From Chamaecrista fasciculata (taxonomy: Eukaryota; Streptophyta; Magnoliopsida; Fabales; Fabaceae): a stretch of 64,000 nt of DNA. A program made the translations under genes and the position numbers. The notes under the pieces are model-generated. The model was not told where the DNA came from and ran no database searches. It saw nothing but the letters and a program-made list of their open reading frames with translations. The stretch is taken from assembly GCA_003254925.1 (NCBI GenBank), contig QANZ01007023.1:62001-126000 (forward strand). The letters are read 5' to 3'. Shown here in pieces: positions 24,590 to 35,927 of the stretch; the stretch's first letter is position 1; each line of letters starts with the position of its first letter.

Positions 24590-24648
<59 letters not shown>
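24590..24648. repeat. (AAT)n microsatellite
   Basis: About 19 AAT units directly after the gap; a frame through it reads as poly-isoleucine and is not a gene. Confidence 0.95.
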
Positions 24649-24651
<3 letters not shown>

Positions 24652-24912
24652 GGATATTATGTTTTATATCTTTAGATTTAGAAAAAAAATTATATACAAA
24701 GTTTCAAACTCATATCTAAGTGGATGTTAAAATTAATTCATATAATCAAACTCTATCAGTACGTAGATAGATGTACACGTATATATGATATATCTGAAAT
24801 GTCTTTGAACTCATAAGTATTTTTGGATAAATTCTGTTTTTTCATTTTTTAATTACTCAAACTCGAATAATAAAATTTGAATATATATATCATTATTTTC
24901 GTTATCTCTAAC

Positions 24913-24944
<32 letters not shown>

Positions 24945-25709
24945 AGCTGACGATTCTACTTTTTTAAAAAGCACAATAAATTGTTTAGTTTTAGTATAAA
25001 TTATGTTAATTAATTAGCTAGAGAAGAGTGGTGAAATTAAAATTGCGATATTCACCAACCAACATCGATTCACGCCTGTCTTTTATGATCTGACTGCATT
25101 GCATGACATGATATTAATTAATTGATGGATTAAACTGAAAGTAACATATCATATATATCGTCTAATACTTTCTCATGACTGGATTTGTCTTCTTTTGCTC
25201 TCTATCCTTTTGTTTTTCAACTATATTAATTACTATCACGGCCTGCAGGTTATTCTATTTGGATAGATAAACTTGAGCCCACTAATTTCAGACCAATTAA
25301 TCAACTAGTGTATGAATGCGTGGATTGATTATTTGAGCTTTGAAGGAGTACGTAATTATTGAGCAAATTATTATTCATGTACATATATGTGTGTGTGCGC
25401 GCGCGCCTCTCTCTATATATATAGCTATAGTTACCTCTCTCTCGCGATGTTGGATCCTTTAATATGTAACTCACAATCTCTTAAATTATATGATGAGAGC
25501 CACGTACTCTACATGATTAGGTCAAGGATGCATGCAATTAATGTCAAACCAAACAATATATATATATGTATGTACATATATACATACTCCTATATAGTAA
25601 AATAATAAACAAGAGACCATGGTTCTACGTTGAAAACTACAAAGCTGGGTTGAGAGAAACCTAACCTTGAGTTCACGATGTTGGAGCTTGGATACAGGTT
25701 GATGATGTT
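24649..25709. other. AT-rich intergenic DNA with (TA)n
   Basis: A (TA)n run lies at about 24918-24943. A gtgtgtgcgcgcgcg stretch lies at 25388-25405. No gene recognised. Confidence 0.5.
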
Positions 25710-26165
25710 GGGACCTGCAAAGAAAGAAACCACAGGAGTTGTCCCTGTGTTTCTTCTCTTATTATGGGTTGTCTTGGGCTATTTATACCTCTAGTCCCGT
25801 TATGTCGGGAGTTGTACGAGGTATAAGTTAGATATATAATGAAAGGCGCGTTGTGTAACAGTCATATCTGACGTGCCAGGCTTTGATGGCTGACGTTCGG
25901 ATTGTCGGGTTAAGTCTCTTGCTTCTCTGATGAGAGCAAGTGAGAGCATTAAATGAGTTTTGTTTTGTTTGTGAGGGCGCGAGGCCTTTTAATCACTTCA
26001 AGCGTGCTTTTGATCGAAGGTACATTGTGGCCAGTGCAGTATTGTCTTCTTGGAGCTACCTTGAGGATCTCTGTATTAAGTGCCAAGATCACCGCATTTA
26101 ATGTTGAGAATGATATAACTTGCTTTGATATGTTTCCGTAGGCGTGGAGCGTCTTCTCGAGTTGT
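25710..26165. mobile_element. LTR-like dispersed repeat, copy 2
   Basis: Diverged match to 10970-11490 in the same orientation and word order (gctatttata, ggagttgtacgaggtat, gtgagagcattaaatg, atcaccgcatttaatg). No coding sequence, so it is likely a solo or broken LTR. The frames inside it do not look like proteins. Confidence 0.5.
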
Positions 26166-26837
26166 TTCAGCTCTTTATTTACGTGAAGGGTGTATATCAT
26201 ACATGGTGATGATGATGAACACTTGTGTACTTGGTATAATTGAACTAGAGCTTTTCCTAATTTAATTAGCCAGGATAGATGAAAGTGCATGGTGTGGCAG
26301 TTTGGTCCCAAACAGATTGCACTAGTGAGTGTAGAGGGCAGGCCTACCATCACCTTTCTGTGTCATTAATATTTTATGTTTTTGTGTTTTACACTTTTAC
26401 TCTCTCGATGCTTCCTTGTCCTTCAATAAAGGCCTCCATCTCTTTCCGCATACATGAGGACAATTCAGATCCACTATCTGCTATACTACTTTGCTGCCTG
26501 CAACTTTTACCACAACATCCATCCATGTTTCACTAACATTATTGTTTTTTTCGCTAAAATACACACACACTGGAAAATATTGCAACTCATACTAGTTTAT
26601 ATATATATACTTCATTCCTCAGTAACATTTCATCATTATGTCATTTCAAAATGAAGAAAAAATTATATCGATAAGGTTCATTAATTTACATATATTTACT
26701 TCAAAGTTAAGATCGATGACATCGAATTTTATTTTTATATTCTTTCTCTTATATATATATATCATTATTGGTCTTGTAATTTTTTTTATTATGTATCTTA
26801 TTTTTAATTATAAGTTGTAATTAAGATATTTATTAAT
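26166..26837. other. Intergenic DNA, no gene seen
   Basis: AT-rich, with a (TA)n run near 26745-26762. The frames here are short and of low complexity. Confidence 0.5.
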
Positions 26838-27296
26838 GTTCAAAGTGTAAATTTGATCCCTTATCTTTTGGTCAGGTTGCAAATCAGGTTCTCATCTTTT
26901 TTTTTTTTTTTTTTTTTTTTTTNTTCAGATTTAGTCCGTTAGCTTTTGGTTAGATTGCAAATCATACCCTTATCTTTTTTAGTTACAGATTTAGTCTAAT
27001 TTCTTTTGGTCATGTTATAGATTTAGTCTCAAATCTTTGCAAAATGTTAGTTCTACCGTTAGTCCCATCCTAAATTCCAACCACGTCATACTTAACAGAG
27101 GGAGTCATACTTAACAGAAGAAGATGAATGTAATTTAAGGTGAAACTAACAGTAGAACATTTTACAAAGATATGAGACTAAAAATCTCCAATAAAATATG
27201 GCCAAAAATCTCCAACCACGTCATACAATAAAAAAAAGATAAGGGTCTGATTTGTAACTTAACCAAAAGATAAGGGAGCAAATTTGCATCTTGAAC
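26838..27296. mobile_element. 459 bp Mutator-type MITE
   Basis: Inverted ends gttcaaagtgtaaatttgat and, on the right, gcaaatttgcatcttgaac, with internal ccttatcttttggt words inverted later as accaaaagataagg. A perfect 9 bp target duplication, tttattaat, lies at 26829-26837 and 27297-27305. A poly-T tract with an n at 26923 is internal. Confidence 0.87.
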
Positions 27297-28021
27297 TTTA
27301 TTAATTAAGGAATGTAAAATGTAATTAATTATTAATGTGGAAACGCGGTTGTAGTACGCCCAATGAGTCCATAATGATGATTGTATTTGTTAGTGATCGA
27401 GTTGAGATAGATAGATATATGTAAGAGTGATGGATTTTGTGATGAGATATTTTATAGAAAAGAATTGAAGAGTATGTAAATTGGTGGTTGCGGAGTACCA
27501 TTCTTCATAACTCATATCTGCCGTCTCTAACATTCCATTGCCCAAAATATGGGGAAGCCAATAAATAAACAAAATGGATCGAAAATTAAAGCATATATAC
27601 ATCATTTATGTAAATAGTGGTGCCCCATGTGATGAAGAGACGACCTTTCACATAATAATACAAAGAAATTAAATAAAATGAAGGGACACCCTCTGATCAC
27701 CTCCTCCATTCCTAAGAGACTAAGGCATATGCATATATACCATACCCTAATATATGGATTTATATGCCCTTAATTTGTGGGTATCATCAATACATCACAC
27801 CGAAGCTTCTTGGGGATTTCCCTTCCCAGCCTATCCCAGCTACCATCTTTTATGACTTTTCCAAAATGACACTTTGCTTCTGTGCTTGCATGGCCCCATC
27901 TTTCGTCATCGTCCTTATGTATGTATCACGCTTTAATAATTCCTTCTCTTAATTCTACATATATACATGCATCTATGGGATTAAATCCATTTTCGATTTT
28001 TTTTTATTTATATATATAATA
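27297..28021. other. Intergenic DNA, no gene seen
   Basis: No recognisable gene. A frame at 27764-27952 has no family resemblance I recognise. Confidence 0.45.
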
Positions 28022-28464
28022 TGTTAGGATGAAGCGCTTATCACCAAGTCAAAAGTTATAGCTGTTAGTAAGGACGCAACTCTATATTCTTAACACACAG
28101 TAGAGTAGATGCCCAAGCGTCATGGTTCGACTATAACTTAGCCTCACACTTGGGCCTCCTACATAGGACAATTGATGTCACACTTGGGCTAACAATCTCC
28201 CCTTCAACAATTGTCCCGCTGGGAATTGAACCCACGACCTTCGCTCTGATACCAATTGTTAGGATCAAGCGCTTACCACTAAGCCAAAAGCTTTATTAGC
28301 CAATATGTGACATCAATTGTCTCATGCAGAGGCCCAAGTGCAGGGCCAAGTCATAGTCAAACTATGACGCTTGGGTGTCTGCTCTACTGTGGGTTAAGGA
28401 AATAGAGTTGCGTCCTTGTTAACAGTAATAGCTTTTGGCCTAATGGTAAGCGTTTGATCTAACA
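28022..28464 (-). mobile_element. Rearranged TRIM (miniature LTR retroelement)
   Basis: Read on the minus strand: an LTR of 173 bp with TGTTAG...CTAACA ends (28022-28194) is preceded by a polypurine tract (ttgaaggggagat, complement of 28195-28207) and a primer binding site tggtatcagagc (complement of 28243-28254) matching the 3' end of initiator tRNA-Met. The internal part is only about 62 bp. The second LTR (28294-28464, 171 bp) is in the opposite orientation, after a 37 bp stub of the correctly placed LTR start (28257-28293). The element is non-coding. The rearrangement means the expected two direct LTRs are not present. Confidence 0.75.
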
Positions 28465-28575
28465 ATATCCAATTTGATCATCTATAGCTATAAACATGAG
28501 AAAATTAATATATATAATTAAACTAACTTTCTCAATTATTATATATCAAAATACCACAATTTTGATTGGTATGAC

Positions 28576-28610
<35 letters not shown>

Positions 28611-31118
28611 CATGACAAATTAAAAGACAAGATCATCCGACATCAGAGATTACGAGTTCATATGTTTGAGATTAGGTAGAGAACAAAATTGTATCCTTTC
28701 AAGCTTTCATGTCATATATCATTAATTCAAATTTGTACACATTATTTATATGTACATATGTTTGGATGTCCCATAACAATATACCAAAATATTATTAACA
28801 ATTGTACATTCGTACAAATATATGTTAATACCAGAAACGTCTGTATCTATATATATACTCCCAAAAAATACAAATCAAAATTTAATTTCACACAATCGGA
28901 CAACAATGTGAGTTATCATAATAATAACAATCGACTATTTATGACATTCATATCAAAACTAACTTATCTTATATGCACTTGCATGTGTGGAGACCAATTT
29001 TTGTTGTTTTTCTCTTTCTTTGGGGATCGATAATATGTTTCTTCCATGTTCTTCTAATGCTATCTTATAACAAAATCGCTTCATATTGATCCTAATATCT
29101 CCCATTCAATTTATAGAAAAAGTGAGTCTTCAATTTAATTAAGTTTGATCTACCAAACTTAATTCCCACATTTGAGATATATATGATTCATATGTATACA
29201 TATAGAGATAGCAGCTAGGAATTTTTTTTTTCCCGAAACGAGATCTTAACAAATATATCTTGCGTATTAATTTGCACATACCAATTTATCTGTGTCCATT
29301 AGTTAATAATTAACAAAAATATATTCATATTTGCCACCATCATACGACAAAGTACAAACCTAAGCCTTCCAAGTCATGATTATTTGTAACTCTATTATTT
29401 TAATTCTAACTTGTTCTTCCAATATATTGTTAGTAGACATGCAGTGACATTTAATTTGAAATTTATTCATTGTTACGCTAAACTTAATTGAAATTGCTTA
29501 TGAAGAGAATTTAGCAATTTTTTTAGAAGTTTAAATTTAAATTTCAGTCATCACCTCATTTTTGTCTCTAAACTATAGAGTAATATCTACTTTGATCCTT
29601 AAAATTTTTCACTTATTCAACCGTTAGTCCCAATGATGATTTTGTCTAATTTCTACCATTATTTCTGAGCTGGACACCTGACCTAAATATTTGTTCTCCC
29701 GTATATGTGTCTTAATAAATGAATTCACAAAAAAGAGAAAGAAAATCCTTCCTTATTAGAAAGAAAAACTAACCTTAAATTTATCTATAATTTTTTACTA
29801 AGAAAGAAGACCAGCTTTTTTATTTCTCTTGTTGACAACTTGCTTATTAATTATGATACATATTAGTGAAATTATTTATCTCAATTATTCAAATTATAAC
29901 AAGTAAACAGCAGAAATAAGACGTACAGAGTCGTGTTTTGAACTAATAATGAAACAAGTAAAAAGATTTGAGGATCAAAACAAAATTGATCTTATAATTC
30001 AAGGACAAAAATGAAATTTTGACCTTTAATTTTTTAATAGAAGGTATAACATACAAAGTGTGGGATGAGAGGGACCCGAAATTGTGTGGAGGAAAATATG
30101 CATTTGGAAAAGATAGAAATTACAAAAGTGCCACTCTAGCGTCGGTGAGTGGGAACATGGTTATGCATCTAATCACATGCTGTGTTTAGTGCTGATGTTC
30201 CCTCCATTAAGCCTAGTAATCATGTCATCCAAATATTTATATTATATTCTTTATTTATTAAATATATTTTATATATACACTATTCACAATTTCTAATCTT
30301 AAAAGTTTGCCAATCATCATGATGCCTCCCCAAGAATTATATTGATGATACTACTTTTTCATATGAAATTAATTCATTAATATTTTAGATGAAATCAATA
30401 TCAGCTAAACCAAGACGCTTTGCTATTATTTCCTACAAATCAGAACATAAGGACCATGCATGTCCAAACCATATCATTTTCAAATAAAGTATCATTTTCA
30501 TTTTTTAATTGTTAGTTGTATTCTTTTATATTTAACATTTATCCAATAATTTGAATTCATTACTTTATTCTTTTCTTAATTAATTCAAATCCTTTCATAT
30601 ATTTCAGTTCACCTTTGACAGTATAGTTGACACACCTTTAATCAAACATATTTTAGGACTTCATGACACGTTAATTATATATGGTCTATAAATTAACATT
30701 TATATTTGTCCCTTAATTAAGTCATATAACATTTTAGAATGTTATATAGCTCTCTTAGTAAGTGTAGTTTTGGAAACCCTTCATTGCTGGTATTAATAAG
30801 TATTTTTTTTTTTTAAATTAAGTATATCTGTGCAAAAATGAAAATTCATGCATCGAATAATAATTAAAAAAAATGTAAAATCCAGTCATAACCACCATAA
30901 TAAATTAAATACGCGTATTCCTAATACAATTGACACCTATTAAATCACAAAGCGATAACTAAAATGAGTTGATGATTACCCGTAACAGCTCATCCCATAA
31001 TCGTCATACTAAATTATTTTTTTGCATTCCTGTTTTTGTCTCTTTCTTTTAAATAGAAAGACTACATCACACAATCTAACTTTGTTATATACTCCATATA
31101 TATATATATATATATATA
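28465..31118. other. AT-rich intergenic DNA, no gene seen
   Basis: Part of the gene-poor stretch. A weak inverted repeat of MITE style spans about 29555-30033. (TA)n runs lie at 28577-28600 and 31097-31118. No coding region recognised. Confidence 0.5.
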
Positions 31119-31119
31119 G

Positions 31120-31196
31120 GAGAGGAAAATAAAGTACTGAAACATAATATTTTTGACTTATATTTACAACAAATTTCAGTACTTTATTTTCCTCTC
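31120..31196. repeat. Perfect 23 bp inverted repeat hairpin within (AT)n
   Basis: Bases 31120-31142 and 31174-31196 are exact reverse complements (gaggaaaataaagtactga and its mirror) separated by 31 bases. (AT)n runs on both sides can lengthen the stem. It could be a tiny MITE or a small-RNA precursor. Confidence 0.7.
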
Positions 31197-31224
31197 ATAT
31201 ATATATATATATATATTATATTAT

Positions 31225-31397
31225 ATGGCTCCACCCCTTTCTGGTCGTCCATGTTTAAAACTATAGTCTATGAAATTAAAAATAAGAGAAAATTTACTAT
31301 TTGGTCTCTCTTTCTTTACTAAGTTAACAATTTAGTCCCTTATTTATTCTACATATATATTTGCGTGCCCGTTAGGGCACACAAAGCCCCTAGTATA
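31225..31397 (+). mobile_element. Putative Helitron 3' terminus, copy 2
   Basis: Nearly identical to 9500-9633 over about 125 bp, then gtgcccgttagggcac (6 bp stem, 4 base loop) and acaaagcccctag before T. This fits a Helitron end (hairpin about 10 bases before CTRR). No matching 5' end was found. Confidence 0.45.
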
Positions 31398-31446
31398 TAT
31401 ATATATATATATTTCGGCAAAATATATATATATATATTATTATTAT

Positions 31447-31995
31447 TTTTTTTTGCCTGAAACATAATTCATTTAAAAGTAAGGCAAAGCCAAGCACAAT
31501 ACAAACAAAAACACAACAAAATAATCAAATATCTCCCTAGCATCAACAGGAAAACTAGAAAGAACATCAACTGACGAAGATGGGGGGTTTGCAACCCATC
31601 TAAGATGACTCATCTTCGTGTCACAAATTGGCAAGACAATTAGCTGCCAAGTTAACAGATCTAGGGATCCAACTAAAACTACAATCATCTAAAGAATTGG
31701 AAACACAAAAAAAAAACAGACCAGAACAGATCCAAAACGTCTTCGCCACAAAACCTGTCGCAGAAAACACACAGACACGAGCAGAGAGCACACAGATCTG
31801 GGAAGGAAAACCACCGAAAACCACCTAAACTTGAAAACCACCGCTGGAGAAGACACACAGAAAAGAGCGCTGTCGATACCCTAATATGAAATAGAATCTC
31901 TCATGAAAGAGAGAGGTGATCCCTCACGAGGAGGGGTTTGAGAGAGAACTCGACTCTAATGAGAGAGAGATTTTTTGGCGGCTAGGGTTTAGTAC
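31447..31995 (-). mobile_element. Short LINE-derived retroposon, copy A
   Basis: On the minus strand it starts aaaccctagccgcc, contains a fragment translating to CSFSWIPRSVNLAANCLANL, resembling the C-terminal part of the RNase H-like domain of plant LINE polyproteins, and ends gaatgaattatgtttcaggc plus poly-A. About 550 bp. Same structure as copy B (33148-33708), so this length is a family property. No clear target duplication in the AT-rich flanks. Confidence 0.7.
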
Positions 31996-32692
31996 TACAC
32001 CTCTAAAATATTATAAAGGATTCAAATTATAATAAAATTACGGATGCATCATCGATCTGAATCTTAAAACGATTGAATGAAAGGTGATGATGCACACAAA
32101 CTTTATTTTTGTTGAATTTGATTCAACATCACGAAACGAATTGCAACAAGGATTTGGACCCAAAATTAATGCTAATAATAATGAGGTTCAAGCTCTTTGG
32201 AGATTAAAGGTTTTGTTATTTATGTCTTGAAAATGACCCTACTCCACAAATTGATGCCTTGCCTTGCCATTCAACCCCTTCATTTTTACTTATTTACACA
32301 ATGAACCTCTATTTCCATTCATTTTCACCAAAGTACCACTTTTCAGTTATTTTCTGTTGCTGCATAATATATCATATCGGTATAATTAATTACAGTTATC
32401 ATCTCATAACATAATTAAATGAAAAAAAAAGTCAAGTGAGATCGCCGACTTCATATTTAACTATCTATATATATTAATTATATGCAACACTTAATTAATT
32501 AATAATTTATTTACTTAGATATGTTTTGAGAAAACCCAGATGATTGTCAGATACAGTATATGTTAATTTCTTAGGAAAAAACAAATTTAAAAGCAAGGTA
32601 CCATTTGACATGGATATAATTTTTATTAGGAGTATTGAATGAAGTCATGGACCACAAATAAATAAAGAAAGCTTAAGATTTTGAANCTCATT

Positions 32693-32962
32693 TTGGTTTT
32701 TTTTTTTTCAGTTCTTTAAATGGATGTAGTTTTAGTTGAATTAATAGATAAATTAACTTAGCAGTTGATTGTCTTGCCAATTTGTCTGACACAAATATAG
32801 GTCCTTTTGAATGGGTTGCAAACTCCTACCTTCGTCAGTTGATGTTTTGTCTAGTGTTGTTATTGATGTTAGGGAGAGCGAGATTGAATTATTTTACTGT
32901 GTTTTTTTTTTACTGTGCTTGACTTTATTTTATTTTTGAATGAATTATATTTCAGGCAAAAA
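32693..32962 (+). mobile_element. Short LINE-derived retroposon, copy C (5' truncated)
   Basis: Plus-strand partner of copies A and B, covering only the 3' half (tagcagttgattgtcttgcc to gaattatatttcaggc plus poly-A). It is more diverged. Its left edge is at or near the unresolved base at 32686, so truncation may be partly an assembly effect. Confidence 0.65.
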
Positions 32963-33147
32963 AAAAAATCCAACACCCATTAATTATTTGGTAGCTAATG
33001 AATTTATATATATATATATATATATTGTAACAATAATATATTAGACGATATTTTTTAGTCCACAGTCAAAAATTAATTCTTTCCAGACAGATGAATTACT
33101 AAAGTAGATTTTACTTTTAACATAATGTTTTTTCATGTATCGCATAT

Positions 33148-33708
33148 TTTTTTTTTCGCCTGAAACATAATTCATTCAAAAGTAAGGTAAAGTCAAACAA
33201 AGTACAAACAAAAATACAACAAAATAATCAAATCCCTCTCTAGCATCAACAAGAAAACTAGAAAGAACACCAACTGACGAAGGTGAGGGGTTTGCAATCC
33301 ATCCAATAGGACCCATCTTCGTGTCACAAATTGGCAAGACAATATATCAGCTGCCAAGTTAACGGATTTAGGGATCCAACTAAAACTACAACCATCTAAA
33401 GAATTGGAAACACAAAAAAAAAAGACCAGACCAGATCCAGAACGGCTCCGCCACAAAACCCGCCGCAGAAAATACACGCAGAGATAACACAGATCTGAGA
33501 AGGAAAACCGCCGAAAATCACTTAAACTTGAAAACCACCGATGCAGAAGACACACAGAAAAGAGCGTCACCGATAACCCTAATATGAAATAGGGTGAAAT
33601 CTCTCATGAAAGAGAGAGATGATCCCTCATGAGGAGGGGTTTGAGAAAGAACTCGACTTTCATGATAGAGATATTTTTTTGCGGCTAGGGTTTCTCTTCC
33701 CATCCGCT
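33148..33708 (-). mobile_element. Short LINE-derived retroposon, copy B, with 13 bp TSD
   Basis: 561 bp element with the same order as copy A: aaaccctagccgc start, RNase H-like remnant (GCSFSWIPKSVNLAAD), and the 3' end gaatgaattatgtttcaggc plus poly-A (poly-T on the plus strand at 33148). The exact direct repeat atgtatcgcatat flanks it at 33135-33147 and 33709-33721, showing target-primed insertion. It cannot code for a reverse transcriptase, so it must have moved by another element's machinery. Confidence 0.85.
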
Positions 33709-33721
33709 ATGTATCGCATAT

Positions 33722-35263
33722 CTTGATTTGAATAGAGGACATCACATTTAAAAAAACTTATCTACTAAATAATAATTAGTATACTGAACATTGTTAGAGA
33801 AATATACATGTAAGGAAAAAGATGCTACTATATCTATGTTATTAAGATTAATTGATGGTGTAATGGGGGAGCATTGAATAGTGAATAGAATAAATGATTA
33901 GGGTTAAGACTTAAGAGGACCGACCAAGGGCACCCTCACATCCCTCATCTTTTACATCAATTAATATTTCCATGTCACATTCATAATCTAATTATATTAC
34001 TAACTAATTGCATTCAAGACTAATTACAAAACACAAAACCATACCAAACTTAATTAACCCTTCCATATATAATCCATGTATATATATATTACTGTCTGTC
34101 TGATCATGATCATCATTCCTTCGGATACATGCATGTCTCCAACATGTTTAAGTATTATAATTAACATGAAAATTATATATAGCATCAATATTAATTATGA
34201 AAATGCTGTGCAGTTAATTATTGTCGGTGCCCAACGCTCCTCACGCTGCCTAGCTCGATTAACTTTTAAAAAAACAACTAATGAATTAATTAATTAATCA
34301 TCGATCCTTAATGAGGTTTTTCCACCCCCGATCTCTAGCTTCCCATTGACTTCCAAATTAAACTGACCTTAATTTAATCTTTTACAGAACAAGTTAGGTG
34401 AGCAAGATTTGAGAGGAATAAAATCCAATTATCAAGAGCATGTGATGTGAATTCAATCAAGATATATAATAGTTTTAAAAGCGATCGAGTTCAATTGATG
34501 GAGTTGAAGAGACTTGATCTCAATCTTTGTGTTGGGTGGGTTGGATCTTAGGGCATTAGGAGTAGAATGAATGGAAGAAATACTAACAAATAGAGAGTGA
34601 GTTGAGTAAAATTAATGTAATGTTTGGTAGCATCCCAAAATCTGATCACGTACTATTTGACTATTGTATTGTTATGAAATATATATGAGTATATGAGTGA
34701 TTATCGATCAACCTCGTTCGTCCTTGATTCTAGAAAACCCAATGGCACAAATGGGAGCACGTGAAGGTCACATGGTCCGAGTATTTTTCCTCATCCATAG
34801 CTGTCAATGTCTCTCTCTATATATAATATATCTAATATCTAAATATATATGAAATTACAATATCAATACTAGGGGTTGGGTACTCGGGGAATTCAATTCA
34901 ATTCATTCCAATGGTATTGCAATTTGTAAAGATGGAGGAGCTACTTTGCAAAACGAGTCACTTCTTTTGGAGAAATTACAACTCCAATCCATTATTATTC
35001 TATTTAGGTGGGACACAAAAAATACTTTTAAACTTTAAAATTTAATGAAAAATCTCTTGTATTCTCAATTTTATTGACCTATGATATTAAATGTTAGAAA
35101 TAACAAATATATCTTTCAATTTTTAAATAACTTAATAGACATATATCTTTTGAACTCTCTCAATTTGCTTTTCTTAAATAGTTTATTTTTTTTATATAAA
35201 AAGGAAGTTGAAAGATTTTAAACAAGTAAAATTGAAATCTTGAAATTGTATATGATAAATATT
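33722..35263. other. Intergenic DNA upstream of the epimerase gene
   Basis: AT-rich, no gene recognised. It may hold distal regulatory sequence for the gene at 35928. Confidence 0.5.
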
Positions 35264-35279
35264 AAAGATGAAGGGGATT

Positions 35280-35492
35280 GTGCAAACAAAAAGTTAGCCC
35301 AATTGATAAAAATTTGACTCATAATTCAGAAAGTCATGAATTTGATTCTTGCTGTCTGGATATGAAGGTTTTGCTAGTAGTCGATTTATAAGTATCTCTC
35401 TAGGATTTTATAGAGTCTGGAGACATGCCCGAACCTTAATGAGCTTTTAGGATCCAATTCACCTAAATCTTTTTTGTAAAACAATAAAAAAA
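35280..35492 (+). mobile_element. tRNA-derived SINE upstream of GAE
   Basis: A tRNA-like head (gttagcccaattgataaa as box A, gaatttgattcttgc as box B) is followed by a body and an A-rich tail. Flanking repeats aaagatgaaggggatt (35264-35279) and aaagatgaatgggatt (35493-35508) match at 15 of 16 positions. It inserted about 440 bp before the epimerase start codon. It is unlike the other two SINE families in the window. Confidence 0.75.
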
Positions 35493-35508
35493 AAAGATGA
35501 ATGGGATT

Positions 35509-35927
35509 TTTTTTTTGGGTTGAGGTGTAGGGTGGGTATCTTAAATGTTGTCATCCCTGGGTATTGCACATATTGGAGATGGATGAAGCGAGTTTCCATA
35601 AGTGAGAAGGTGAGTAGAGTTAATTAGAGAAAGCGAAGAACAAAAAGGAAAAACAAAACAAAGAAAGTGGCCTCCAACCAACACCAATTTCAACTTTCTC
35701 TCTCCTTCCCTTTATATTAATCTTCTTCACACTTCCCACTTCTTCTTCAGGGCTCTTTTCTCATTCATTTCATTCCAGAGCCCTTCCCTTACTACATACA
35801 ACTGCATTTCACATTATTATTCATTCTATCTTTCTTTCTTCCTTACTCAAATATTACTCAATTCAATTCAATTCAATTCATCAATTCACTTGAGCTTAAT
35901 TGGCAGTACCATATATCATCATCAAGA
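35509..35927 (+). promoter_or_regulatory. Promoter and 5' UTR of the epimerase gene
   Basis: A TATA-like tttatattaa lies at 35711-35720, about 210 bp before the ATG, followed by a CT-rich leader with tandem attca units at 35858-35881. The leader carries no ATG close to the start. Confidence 0.5.

Noticed and set aside
10970-26165. One giant LTR retrotransposon bounded by the two LTR-like repeats
   Set aside because: The interval holds two ordinary host genes and other TEs, and the repeats are diverged; they are independent copies.
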